The position numbers and the translations under genes were made by a program. DNA of 64,000 bases from Kribbella catacumbae DSM 19601 (GTDB lineage: Bacteria > Actinomycetota > Actinomycetes > Propionibacteriales > Kribbellaceae). Every line of letters starts with the position of its first letter. Position 1 is the stretch's first letter. The notes under the pieces are model-generated. The model worked only from the letters and a program-made list of their open reading frames with translations, made no database searches and was not told the DNA's origin. Location: the NCBI RefSeq assembly GCF_000372465.1, contig NZ_AQUZ01000006.1, positions 1 to 64,000 on the forward strand, given 5' to 3'. Positions 1 through 8,513 of the stretch are shown one piece after another.

Positions 1-183
1 CCGTTACCCGTCCACTGGTTGGCCGGCATCGGGTTCGCCCCTCCTCGCGGGGTTCGCCAGCAGGGGTGGGGTTCGCCCCTCCTTGGGGGGTTCGCCAGCA
101 GGGGTGGGGTTCGCCCTCCTTGGGGGGTTCGCACCCTGCTCTGCCAGGGGGTGAACCCCGGGAGGAGGGGGTGAGCACACCGT
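1..183. repeat. Tandem 38-bp repeat and duplicated gene end downstream of the Gfo/Idh/MocA gene
   Basis: Units start at 32, 70 and 108, giving a period of 38 bp; each carries GGTTCGCCCCTCCT, GGGGTTCGCCAGCAGGGG or close variants, and the third unit decays after about 135. On the minus strand, positions 30-4 read DAGQPVDG-stop. This nearly repeats the TSGQPVDV-stop end of the neighbouring oxidoreductase at 184, and both stops are in the same frame with no other stop between them. About 20 of 26 bases match between 1-26 and 181-206. The simplest reading is that repetitive DNA was inserted in the 3' end of the gene with duplication of its last codons. A similar TTCGCGGGGTTCGC string occurs near 32811. 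Confidence 0.7.
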
Positions 184-1227
184 TTACACGTCTACCGGCT
201 GGCCGGAGGTAGCTGAGCGGCGGGCGGCGTCGACGATTCGGAGGGTGCGGAGGCCGACTGTGCCGTCGGGTTGGGGGACGACTGCGGGCGCAGTACCGGG
301 GACTGCTGGGCCTGAGGCGCGGACGGCGGTGAGGAACTCGGCGAGCATCAAAGCGTCGAGGTCGCCGCCGACCGGGAGGAAGACCTCGCCCGACGCGTCG
401 GTGCCGCCGACGTGCGACTGGAACGGCGCGATCTCCACCGAGCCGTTCGTACCGGTCACCTGCAGCGTCACGCCACCCCAGGTCGGACCGTTGTCCGGCA
501 TGCTCCAGGAGCAGTCGATCGTTGCCAGCAGCCCGTTTTCGTAGGTGATCGTGACCAGACCGCCGGTCTCGACCGACACCCCTTTGTCCTGATGCAGCAC
601 ACGATTGGCGACCGCGTGCACCCGCGCGGCCTCGACTCCACCCGTCAGCCCGTCGATCAGATCCGCGCAATGCACAGTGTGGTCGACGAGCGCTCCCCCA
701 CCGGCCAACGCGGCATCGGTGAACCACTGCCGCTGCGCATACGGGATCTTCCCGTTGTTGGTCCCCGCCACCGCGAAGACATCCCCGAGCCGCCCAGCCT
801 CGACCGACGCCCGCAGCCGCCCGTACGACGGCGCGAAGCGCACCGGGTACGCCGTCATCAGGATCACGCCGGCCGCCTCGCAAGCAGCGAGCATGGCCTC
901 GCCATCGGCCACCTCGGTCGCCAACGGCTTCTCGCACAACACATGTGCACCGACAGAAGCAGCCCGCTCGACGAGTCCACGATGCAATGCGTTCTCCGAC
1001 GTCACCACAACGGCATCGGGGCCCCAGGCAAACAGTTCGTCGTACGAGTCGACGTACGGCACGCCAAGCTGAGCCGCGAACTCCGCACCACGAGGTCCTG
1101 CATCAGGCGCAGCGGCTCCATCGGGATCGGACGACAGCACCTCGACATCGGGCAGAGACGCAAGCAGGCGCGCGTACGACGAAGCATGAGTGTGCGCAAA
1201 CGACGCGAGAGCTACCTTCAAAGTCAT
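184..1227 (-). CDS. Gfo/Idh/MocA family oxidoreductase
   Basis: NAD(P)-dependent sugar or inositol dehydrogenase-like protein of 347 residues, the usual family length. The N-terminal Rossmann half ends in the family signature CEKPLA (around residue 100), and the C-terminal half has the substrate-side block GGALVDHTVHCAD with the expected Asp and His. The usual N-terminal GxGxxA loop is replaced by VALASFAHTHA, so cofactor binding may be atypical. The ATG overlaps the stop of the upstream oxidoreductase by 4 bases (ATGA), which indicates translational coupling. It is the last gene of the five-gene sugar operon and probably oxidises the imported sugar or a derivative. The exact substrate cannot be read from sequence. 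Confidence 0.85.
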   Translation of the reverse strand: MTLKVALASFAHTHASSYARLLASLPDVEVLSSDPDGAAAPDAGPRGAEFAAQLGVPYVDSYDELFAWGPDAVVVTSENALHRGLVERAASVGAHVLCEKPLATEVADGEAMLAACEAAGVILMTAYPVRFAPSYGRLRASVEAGRLGDVFAVAGTNNGKIPYAQRQWFTDAALAGGGALVDHTVHCADLIDGLTGGVEAARVHAVANRVLHQDKGVSVETGGLVTITYENGLLATIDCSWSMPDNGPTWGGVTLQVTGTNGSVEIAPFQSHVGGTDASGEVFLPVGGDLDALMLAEFLTAVRASGPAVPGTAPAVVPQPDGTVGLRTLRIVDAARRSATSGQPVDV

Positions 1228-2273
1228 TCCGCCACCCCAGTCGGGTTGAACTGACTGGGGTGGTGGGGCGGGGAAAGTATAAATTGAGTCATGTCGACAA
1301 CACGACCAGTCGCCATCGACTCACGTGCGGCCTCGGCGAGATACACAGCGGCCGCTCCATCAGCAGCAACCACCCGCGGCTCAGGACCACCCTTCAAAGC
1401 AGCGGCCAACTCGCGAAGCTGCGTCAGATAAGGGCTTTCGTACAACGTCGACGACGGGATCAACAGGTCTCCCCCGGTCGCCCCAGCCTGCAACTCCTCG
1501 TCGTACCCGGTGTCCTTGTCGGACGCATATTCGAGCACCCCCTCAGAGCCGGCGATCGAGAACCCGGTCTTGAACGGCGTCCCGGTCGCACCCCAGGTCG
1601 CCCGGAGATTGCTGATCGCGCCACCCTCATGCGTCAGCGTGACGTGCGCCGCCACGTTGACCGGGCTGATCCCATCCACGGTCGGCGGGCTCTGTACGGC
1701 GTACACGCTGGTCACCTCGCCGCACATCCATCGCGCCTGGTCGAGGTCGTGGACCATCAGGTCCATGATGACGCCGCCGGAGCGCGCGACATCGCGGTAC
1801 CAGCCCGCACCCGCCGGCGATGACGCCTGCCGGAAGAACCGCGCCACCGCGACCTTGCCGATCTTCCCGGCGACCACAGCGGAGTGCGCCGCGACGTACT
1901 CCGGGAAGTACCGAACCACATGCGCCGGATAGATCCGTACGCCGGCAGCGGCCGCCGCCGCGGAGAGCTCGTGCGAGTCGCCGGCCGTCAACGTGAGCGG
2001 CTTCTCGCAGATCACGTCCCGGCCGGCCTTGATCGCGGCCAGCGCGATCTCCTTGTGCGTCGCGGACGGCGTGACGATGTCGACGAAGTCCACCTCCGCG
2101 AGCAGGCCGTCGAGCGTCGGGGCGATCCCCAGCTCGTACCGCGTCGCGAGTTCCTCGGCTCCGGCGGCCGAGTGCACGAGCACCCGCGCGCCGAGCGCCT
2201 TCCAGGCCGCCACATGGACGTGAGCGATGTTGCCCGCGCCGATCAGCCCGACCGTCAGGTCAGAGTCAGACAT
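1224..2273 (-). CDS. Gfo/Idh/MocA family oxidoreductase
   Basis: 349-residue NAD(P)-dependent oxidoreductase. It has a canonical dinucleotide-binding start, VGLIGAGNIAHVH, the family motif CEKPLT, and the catalytic-domain block GGVIMDLMVHDLDQA with Asp and His. The start ATG at 2273 follows an AAGGACA Shine-Dalgarno. It lies 9 bp after the MalG-type permease and overlaps the next oxidoreductase by 4 bp, so it is part of the same operon. Paired oxidoreductases of this family next to sugar importers usually act on inositols, or on oxidised or rare sugars; the actual sugar is unknown here. Confidence 0.88.
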   Translation of the reverse strand: MSDSDLTVGLIGAGNIAHVHVAAWKALGARVLVHSAAGAEELATRYELGIAPTLDGLLAEVDFVDIVTPSATHKEIALAAIKAGRDVICEKPLTLTAGDSHELSAAAAAAGVRIYPAHVVRYFPEYVAAHSAVVAGKIGKVAVARFFRQASSPAGAGWYRDVARSGGVIMDLMVHDLDQARWMCGEVTSVYAVQSPPTVDGISPVNVAAHVTLTHEGGAISNLRATWGATGTPFKTGFSIAGSEGVLEYASDKDTGYDEELQAGATGGDLLIPSSTLYESPYLTQLRELAAALKGGPEPRVVAADGAAAVYLAEAARESMATGRVVDMTQFILSPPHHPSQFNPTGVAE

Positions 2274-2282
2274 GGATGTCCT

Positions 2283-3122
2283 TTACTTGAGTCCGGAGAA
2301 CGCGATGCCTTCGACGACGCGACGCTGCAGTACGACGAAGAGGATCAGGATCGGTGCCATCGCCATCAGCGCCGCGGCCATCATCACTCCTGGCGAGATG
2401 CTGCCCTGATATCCACTCAGGGTGGCGAGGCCGACCGCAAGGGGCATCTCATTCGGCGACGAGGTCACCACGAGCGGCCAGAGCAGGTCGGCCCACGACG
2501 CGAGCACGGTGATGATCGCCAGCGAGATCAGCCCGGGCTTGGCCACCGGCAGGACGACCTTCCAGAAGGTCTGCCACGGGTTACAGCCGTCCAGCCGCGC
2601 GGCTTCCTCCAGCTCGGCCGGGATCGTCTTGAAGAACTGCATCATCAGGAAGGTCCCGAACGCGCTGAAGACGCCCGGCGCGATGATGCCCTGGATCGTG
2701 TTCAGCCAGCCGAGCTGCTGGATGATCTGGTACTGCGGAATCAGGTACACCTGACTCGGCACCATCAGGATGGACAGGATCAGCGCGAGCATCAGGCCCT
2801 TGAACCGGAACGACATCCGGGCGAACGCGTAGCCGGCCATCGAGCAGAGCACGAGTTGCCCGACCGTCCGGCCGAGCGTGACCGCGACCGATACCCAGAA
2901 CTGGTCGAGGAACGGCAGCCGCTCGAACACCTCGGTGAAGTTGGTCCACTCGAGTCCCTTCGGCAGCAGATCCGGCGGCACTGCCTGGATCTCGGCGTTG
3001 CTGGAGAACGCCAGCTTGAGCTGCCACAGGAACGGGAACATCATCGCCAGGCTGCCGATGACGAGGATCACGTGGGCCAGCCGGTTGCTGCCCAGCCGTT
3101 GCTGGTCGGCCCGCTTAGTCAT
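2283..3122 (-). CDS. Carbohydrate ABC transporter permease, MalG type
   Basis: 279-residue inner-membrane permease with six predicted hydrophobic segments. The cytoplasmic EAA loop that docks the ATPase is visible as EEAARLDGCNPWQTFWK followed by VVLPVAKPGL. The N-terminal segment LAHVILVIGSLAMMFPFLW and the C-terminal ILILFVVLQRRVVEGIAFSGLK ending are typical of the MalG/CUT1 family. It overlaps the MalF-type permease by 8 bp. No transporter ATPase is encoded in the operon, so it probably uses a shared MsiK-type ATPase encoded elsewhere, as is usual for actinobacterial CUT1 importers. Confidence 0.92.
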   Translation of the reverse strand: MTKRADQQRLGSNRLAHVILVIGSLAMMFPFLWQLKLAFSSNAEIQAVPPDLLPKGLEWTNFTEVFERLPFLDQFWVSVAVTLGRTVGQLVLCSMAGYAFARMSFRFKGLMLALILSILMVPSQVYLIPQYQIIQQLGWLNTIQGIIAPGVFSAFGTFLMMQFFKTIPAELEEAARLDGCNPWQTFWKVVLPVAKPGLISLAIITVLASWADLLWPLVVTSSPNEMPLAVGLATLSGYQGSISPGVMMAAALMAMAPILILFVVLQRRVVEGIAFSGLK

Positions 3123-3999
3123 AGGTCACCCACCTGCGCTGGAAGCGGAACTGGAACAGGGTCAGTAGCCCGACCACGGCCAGGATCAGTACTGCGACCG
3201 CGGCGGCGTACCCGCGCTCGTTGCCGACGAACGCCGCGTCGTAGAAGAGGAACACGAGCGACTGCGTCTTGGGCATCACCGGGTTGGTCGGCCCGAGCAG
3301 CGCGAACAGCTGGTCGAACAGCTGGAACCCGGCGATCGTCGTGATCACCGACAGGAAGAAGATCGACGGAGTCAGCAGCGGCACGGTGATCGAGCGGAAC
3401 TGCTGGGCCGAGCCGGCGCCATCCAGCGAGGCCGCCTCGTACAGCTCGGACGGGATGCCCTTCAGCCCGGCCGACAACACGATCATGTTGAACCCGATCG
3501 ACATCCACAGCCCGAGCAGCGCGACGGCGACCAGCGCGAACCACTCCTCGGTGATCCACGAGGGTCCGTCGATGCCGATCACGCCGAGCGCCTGGTTCAG
3601 TACGCCGTACTCGCCGTTGTAGATGATCCGCCAGACCAGCGAGATGGCCGTCGGCATCGCGACGTACGGGAGGAAGAAGAGCGTGCGGTAGACCATCGCG
3701 CCCTTCAGCCCCGGCCGGTTCAGCAGGCTCGCGAACAGCACCGCGATCGGGATCCCGAGCAGCACGATCGCCGTGTAGACCACGGTGTTGACGATCGCCC
3801 GGTAGACCTCGGAATCACCGATCAGCTGACTGTAGTTCGCCGCCCCGACCCAGGTGGCACCGCCGAACGGCCCAGTCTCGGTGAAGCTGTCGTACATCGT
3901 CTTCAGCAGTGGCCACAGGTAGAAGGCCAGCACGCCCAGGAAGGTCGGCAGGACGAAAACCCACGGCCACTTGCCGTCGACGGAGCGGGACTTGCTCAC
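3115..3999 (-). CDS. Carbohydrate ABC transporter permease, MalF type
   Basis: 294-residue membrane permease, partner of the MalG-type protein. I chose the GTG at 3999, which overlaps the stop of the binding-protein gene (GTGA); the open frame runs much further upstream, but that part is the binding-protein gene in another frame. The protein begins VSKSRSVDGKWPWVFVLP. The EAA loop reads YEAASLDGAGSAQQFRSI then TVPLLTPSIFF. Hydrophobic segments are found at roughly residues 12-30, 75-100, 110-130, 160-180, 205-225 and 265-285. It imports the sugar captured by the upstream lipoprotein. Confidence 0.9.
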   Translation of the reverse strand: MSKSRSVDGKWPWVFVLPTFLGVLAFYLWPLLKTMYDSFTETGPFGGATWVGAANYSQLIGDSEVYRAIVNTVVYTAIVLLGIPIAVLFASLLNRPGLKGAMVYRTLFFLPYVAMPTAISLVWRIIYNGEYGVLNQALGVIGIDGPSWITEEWFALVAVALLGLWMSIGFNMIVLSAGLKGIPSELYEAASLDGAGSAQQFRSITVPLLTPSIFFLSVITTIAGFQLFDQLFALLGPTNPVMPKTQSLVFLFYDAAFVGNERGYAAAVAVLILAVVGLLTLFQFRFQRRWVTYD

Positions 4000-5288
4000 T
4001 TCTTCTCTTTGCCCAGCGCCTCGTCCATCTTGGTCGCGATCTGCGGAGCCACTTCGGACATCGGCTTGGGGCCACCGAGCGCGGGCACCAGCTCGTCGAT
4101 CTCGAGCTTGTTCCAGACGCCGGTGTCCTTCGAGACCGGGTACGGCTCGGCGTACTGCTCGGCGGCCTCGATGTAGGTCTTCAGGTTGTACTGCGGGGCG
4201 CTGTTGACGAAGTCCGTCTGGGTCCCCGTGAACGCCGGGTTCGCCGCACCCGCCTTGGCCTGGATGAGGGCGGCGTCCTTGCCTCCGAGGAAGGCCAGGA
4301 ACGCCGCGGCCGCCTCCGGGTTCTTCGACTTGGCGCTCATCACGTTGGCGATGCCGTGGATCACCGTCTTGCGCCCGCCGTTCGGCGCCTTCGGGAGCGG
4401 CACCACGGTGAGGTCGTTCTTGTGCGGCGACTTGAGCGCGGCCGAGACGACCCAGTTGCCGTTCCACATCATCGCGGCCTTCCCGTCGAAGAACCGCTCC
4501 TGGCTCCGGGTCTCGGCGTTCTGCGCGGCGTTCGGGGTGAAGCCGCCCTTGACCAGGTCGGACCAGAACTGCAGCGCCTCGACCGACTTCGGATCGCCGT
4601 ACCCGGACTTGCCGTCCTTGATCACGTAGCCGCCGTTGCTCAGCATCGCCGGGTAGAGGTTGGCCTGGTTACCGAGAGAGTCGCCGGTGGCCCAGATCCC
4701 TTTCGGGCCGAGCGCGGCCTTGAGCTTCACCGCCGCGGCCTTGTAGTCGGCCCAGGTCCACTCGGCGGTCGGCGGCTCCACCTTGGCGTCGGCGAACAAC
4801 TTCTTGTTGTACCAAAGGGCGATCGTGTCGAAGTCCTTCGGTACGCCGTACTGCTTGCCGTCCAGCGTGTAGAGCTCGTTGAGCGCCTTGGGGTAGTTCG
4901 CCGGGTCGACCTGCTTGGCCTCGGTCAGGCCCTCGAGGGTGCCGAGCTGCTTGTTGGCGGCGAACAGCTGGAAGTTCGGGCCGTTCATCCAGAACACGTC
5001 GGGCAGGTTGTCCGACGAGCCCTGCGTCTTCAGCTTGGTGAAGTACTGGTCGAAGGTCGCCAGCGAGATCGACACCTTCACATCCGGGTACTTCTGGTTG
5101 AACGCCTTGACGATCTCCTGCATCGCCGGCTGCTGGTTGACGTCCCAGATCGCGTAGGTGAGGTCACCCTTCACCTTGGCCGGGTCGTCGGGGACTCCTG
5201 CGTCACCCGCACTGCCGGAGTTGCCTCCACAGCCGGTCAGAGCGAGTGCGGCCAGGACTACCCCGGCCACGACGGACGAAATTCGCAT
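3996..5288 (-). CDS. Extracellular sugar-binding lipoprotein of an ABC importer
   Basis: 430-residue solute-binding protein of the CUT1 class. The signal peptide MRISSVVAGVVLAALALTGC ends in the lipobox LTGC, with Cys20 as the lipidation site, followed by a GGNSGSAGDAG linker. The mature part has the family's fold markers, for example YAIWDVNQQPAMQEIVKAFN, the GVPKDFDTIALWYNKKLF hinge region and AAAFLAFLGGKDA. The ATG follows an AGAGGAGA Shine-Dalgarno. It is the first gene of the operon (binding protein, MalF, MalG, two oxidoreductases). The ligand is unknown; the oxidoreductase pair suggests an inositol or an unusual mono- or disaccharide. Confidence 0.92.
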   Translation of the reverse strand: MRISSVVAGVVLAALALTGCGGNSGSAGDAGVPDDPAKVKGDLTYAIWDVNQQPAMQEIVKAFNQKYPDVKVSISLATFDQYFTKLKTQGSSDNLPDVFWMNGPNFQLFAANKQLGTLEGLTEAKQVDPANYPKALNELYTLDGKQYGVPKDFDTIALWYNKKLFADAKVEPPTAEWTWADYKAAAVKLKAALGPKGIWATGDSLGNQANLYPAMLSNGGYVIKDGKSGYGDPKSVEALQFWSDLVKGGFTPNAAQNAETRSQERFFDGKAAMMWNGNWVVSAALKSPHKNDLTVVPLPKAPNGGRKTVIHGIANVMSAKSKNPEAAAAFLAFLGGKDAALIQAKAGAANPAFTGTQTDFVNSAPQYNLKTYIEAAEQYAEPYPVSKDTGVWNKLEIDELVPALGGPKPMSEVAPQIATKMDEALGKEKK

Positions 5289-5470
5289 GGTGTCTCCTCT
5301 GGCAATCTATTACCGGCCCGAAGCACATCAAGTAATTTAGTAACGGTGTCTACGTTTATCACTGCGCGTCCCTGCTCGCAACTACCTGTCCGCGAACATA
5401 ACCAACATCGTTAACGCTCATCTAGCGACTCCCTGAAGCGTGTTTGACCTGTCATGGGCACAATGTGCCG
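5289..5470. promoter_or_regulatory. Divergent promoter region of the sugar operon and glgX
   Basis: This AT-richer stretch separates the two divergent transcription units. On the minus strand TAATAGATT, just before the AGAGGAGA ribosome site, is a candidate -10. The imperfect palindrome GTAATTTAGTAAC at 5333-5345 resembles ROK- or LacI-type sugar-regulator operators. No regulator gene is adjacent, and the assignment is an inference. Confidence 0.35.
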
Positions 5471-7567
5471 GTGACCGAAGCCACCGCCGCCCCGAACGCG
5501 CTCGGCCCATCACCCGATCCGGAGTCCCGGTTGGGCGCGGTGGTCCAGCCCGATGGCACGACGTTCACCGTCTGGGCGCCCGCCGCCGAGCGGGTCGAGC
5601 TCGCGCTGCTCGGGCCTGACGGGAGCCAGCGCAACCTGGATCTCGCGCACACCGGTGAGTACTGGACCGGGTTCGTCAGTGGGGTCGGGCACGGGCAGCG
5701 GTACGGGTACCGGGTGCACGGGCCGTTCGACCCGGCTCACGGGCTGCGGTTCAACCCGTCGAAGCTGCTGCTCGACCCGTACGCGCGGGCGGTCGACGGC
5801 GAGCTCGACTACGGCAGCCCGCTGATCTACGACTCCTCCGAGGGCGACTCGGCCGGGCACGTACCGGTCGGAGTGGTCGTCGCGTCGTCGGAGCCGCCGC
5901 CACCGATAAGCCGACCGGTCCCCTGGACCGAGACCGTGATCTACGAGCTCCACACCAGGGGCTTCACCAAACTGCACCCCGACGTACCGGAGCACCAGCG
6001 CGGCACGTACGCCGGCCTGGCGCATCCGTCCGTGATCAACTATCTGACCGATCTCGGCGTCACCTCGGTCGAACTGTTGCCCATCCACCACTTCCTGACC
6101 GAGCCCGCGATCGCCGCACGCGGCGTAGCCAACTACTGGGGCTACAACTCGCTCAACTACTTCGCGCCGCATGGCCCGTTCTCGTCCTCGGGTTCTACCG
6201 GTGAGCAGGTCGCGGAGTTCAAGGCCATGGTCGCCGCCTTCCATGCCGCGGGCATCGAGGTGATCCTCGACGTCGTCTACAACCACACCGCCGAGGGCGG
6301 CTTCGACGGGCCGACGCTGAGCTTCCGCGGGCTCGACAACCGCGCGTACTACCGGCTCACGCAGGGCGGCGCGATGTACGACGTCACCGGCACGGGCAAC
6401 TCGGTCGACACGTCACACCCGCAGGTTCGCCGGCTGGTGATGGACTCGCTGCGGTACTGGGTCGAGGAGATGGGCGTCGACGGGTTCCGGTTCGACCTGG
6501 CGGTGACGCTGATCCGCAACGAGCGGCACGAGGTCGACACGGTCGGCCACCCGTTCCTCGCCGAGGTCGCCGCGGATCCGGTGCTCGGCCGGGTCAAGCT
6601 GATCTCCGAGCCGTGGGACGTCGGCAACTTCGGCTATCAGGTCGGCAACTTCGGCACGCCGTGGTCGGAGTGGAACGGCAAGTACCGCGACTCGGTGCGA
6701 GACATCTGGCGCACCTCGTCGTACGGCGTACAGGATCTCGCCTACCGGCTGTCCGGATCGAGCGACCTGTACGGCGACGACGGGCGTTATCCGTATGCGT
6801 CGATCAACTTCATCACCGCGCATGACGGGTTCACCCTGCGCGACCTGGTCAGCTACAACCACAAGCACAACGAGCTGAACCGCGAGGACAACCGCGACGG
6901 GACCGACGACAACCGCTCGTGGAACTGCGGCGTCGAGGGCGAGACCGCTGACGCCGCCGTCATCGCGCTGCGCAAACGCCAGATGGCGAACCTGATGGCG
7001 ACGCTGGTGCTGTCCACCGGCGTACCGATGATCACCGCCGGCGACGAGTGCGGCCGGACCCAGCACGGCAACAACAACCCGTACTGCCAGGACAACGAGA
7101 CCTCGTGGTTCGACTGGTCGCTGCCTGCGGCTTGGTCGGATCATCTGGCCTTGACGAAGAAGCTGCTGGCCCTGCGCGCTGCTCATCCGACCTTGCGCCA
7201 GTGGCACTACTTCTCCGGTCAGCCGGTCGTGCCGGGTGGCCGCAAGGACCTGTCGTGGATCGCCCCGCACGGCGGCGAGATGACCGAGGCCGACTGGCAC
7301 GACGGCCACCTCCGCACGCTCGGCATGTTCCTGGCCGGCGACGCGTTGCGCGGTACCGATGCCGAGGGCAACGTTCAGGTCGACAACTCCTTCCTCCTCG
7401 CCCTCAACGCAACCGCCGAGCCGCGCGACGTCGTCGTACCGGACGCGTCGTGGGCACCGGCGTACGAGGTCGTACTGGACACGAGCGGCAGCGGCGCGAC
7501 CGAGGTGGGAGCCAACGCCGTGGTCCCCTTGGCTCCTCGCTGCCTGGTACTCCTCCGCGCGCTCTGA
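5471..7567 (+). CDS. glgX: Glycogen debranching enzyme GlgX (GH13 isoamylase type)
   Basis: Hydrolyses alpha-1,6 branches of glycogen after phosphorylase has trimmed the outer chains. It has an N-terminal CBM48-like domain (around residues 20-110, FTVWAPAAERVELAL) followed by the GH13 barrel. Conserved regions are VILDVVYNHTAEGG, VDGFRFDLA with nucleophile Asp342, LISEPWD with acid/base Glu380, and FITAHDGFTLRD with Asp452. The open frame extends to a TTG at 5444. I prefer the GTG at 5471 because it starts in the conserved region (VTEATAAPNALG); there is no clear Shine-Dalgarno and the mRNA may be leaderless. The gene is separated from the other alpha-glucan genes by about 13 kb. Its length of 698 residues is normal. 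Confidence 0.93.
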   Translation: MTEATAAPNALGPSPDPESRLGAVVQPDGTTFTVWAPAAERVELALLGPDGSQRNLDLAHTGEYWTGFVSGVGHGQRYGYRVHGPFDPAHGLRFNPSKLLLDPYARAVDGELDYGSPLIYDSSEGDSAGHVPVGVVVASSEPPPPISRPVPWTETVIYELHTRGFTKLHPDVPEHQRGTYAGLAHPSVINYLTDLGVTSVELLPIHHFLTEPAIAARGVANYWGYNSLNYFAPHGPFSSSGSTGEQVAEFKAMVAAFHAAGIEVILDVVYNHTAEGGFDGPTLSFRGLDNRAYYRLTQGGAMYDVTGTGNSVDTSHPQVRRLVMDSLRYWVEEMGVDGFRFDLAVTLIRNERHEVDTVGHPFLAEVAADPVLGRVKLISEPWDVGNFGYQVGNFGTPWSEWNGKYRDSVRDIWRTSSYGVQDLAYRLSGSSDLYGDDGRYPYASINFITAHDGFTLRDLVSYNHKHNELNREDNRDGTDDNRSWNCGVEGETADAAVIALRKRQMANLMATLVLSTGVPMITAGDECGRTQHGNNNPYCQDNETSWFDWSLPAAWSDHLALTKKLLALRAAHPTLRQWHYFSGQPVVPGGRKDLSWIAPHGGEMTEADWHDGHLRTLGMFLAGDALRGTDAEGNVQVDNSFLLALNATAEPRDVVVPDASWAPAYEVVLDTSGSGATEVGANAVVPLAPRCLVLLRAL

Positions 7568-7694
7568 AAGGTCATGGGTTGCTGACGGAACTGGTCTGTT
7601 AACCAAGGTGCTGTACCTTCGATCGTCACCAACCGTTCATGTCCGGGTCACCTCTGGTACTCCGGCGTTGAGGTGATGTCCGGAGGGGGCCTGG

Positions 7695-8513
7695 ATGGCT
7701 TTACTAGGAACGGCCGAACGGCACTACGAACGCAGTGCGCACGACCACACGACGCCGATCGGGGTCCTGCACCAGATGGTGGTGCGCTGGGGTGATGCCG
7801 AGCGGACGACGTCCCGGCGGGCCTTTCGGCGATGGTGTGACGGCGTCGCTTTCGTTGATGTCCAGGCTCGGACTTTCGCCGAATTCTGGACCCGGCAGAA
7901 CGAGACCGCTCGCATTGGTGACGGCCCGCTCTGGGTCGTGCTCGGTGACTCGACGGCTCAGGGGCTCGGCGCCACGTCACCGATGCATGGCTATGTCGGG
8001 CAGGCCTTGGACACGTTGAACAGCCGGTCCGATCGTCCGTGGCGGGTGCTGAATCTCTCCCGTGCCGGTGCTCAGGCTGCCCACGTGCTGCACGATCAGC
8101 TCGCGCTGCTTGACCAACTGGACGTTGAGCCTGAACTGGTGACCTGCGGGATCGGCAGCAACGACATCCTCGGTACGGCTCCTCGGACATTTCACAGCAA
8201 CATGCGCCAGCTGATTCGTCGCCTGCCGTCGTCGTCCGTTGTGATGGACCTACTGCTGCCGGATCGCTTCTGGGCAGTCGGGGGTCTCTGCAGTCCGTAC
8301 GTCGCTGGGATCAACCGCACGATCCATGCGACCGCGGCTGAGCGTGGGCTTCCGGTGGCCGAGCTCTCCCGCCACGTCCGGCCGCCGTGGCGGGGCAAGC
8401 TGGCTCCGGATCTCTTTCACCCGAACGATTTCGGGTATCAGCAGCAGACCAACGCCCTGTTGGCCGCGCTGCCGGCGCGCAGTACTAGCGGTCTTCGGAC
8501 CCAGCGCATTTAG
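7695..8513 (+). CDS. SGNH/GDSL-family hydrolase
   Basis: 272-residue putative esterase or lipase. Block I is WVVLGDSTAQGLGA with nucleophile Ser86, block III is GIGSNDIL, and block V is DLFHPNDFGY with the catalytic Asp and His. There is no signal peptide; the first ~75 residues are an N-terminal extension before the SGNH core. The ATG has a GGAGGGGG ribosome site. It converges on the aspartyl-protease-like gene and their stop codons overlap at 8510-8513. The substrate is unknown. Confidence 0.85.
   Translation: MALLGTAERHYERSAHDHTTPIGVLHQMVVRWGDAERTTSRRAFRRWCDGVAFVDVQARTFAEFWTRQNETARIGDGPLWVVLGDSTAQGLGATSPMHGYVGQALDTLNSRSDRPWRVLNLSRAGAQAAHVLHDQLALLDQLDVEPELVTCGIGSNDILGTAPRTFHSNMRQLIRRLPSSSVVMDLLLPDRFWAVGGLCSPYVAGINRTIHATAAERGLPVAELSRHVRPPWRGKLAPDLFHPNDFGYQQQTNALLAALPARSTSGLRTQRI

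Noticed and set aside
1..141. 38-bp repeats as a CRISPR array
   Set aside because: Units are contiguous with no spacers; this is a tandem repeat.
1884..3344. 486-codon plus-strand open frame across the oxidoreductase and permease genes
   Set aside because: Arg/His/Glu-rich shadow of real minus-strand genes.
4000..4467. Upstream extension of the MalF-type permease to 450 residues
   Set aside because: The extra N-terminal part is the binding-protein gene read in another frame; the GTG overlapping its stop is the natural start.
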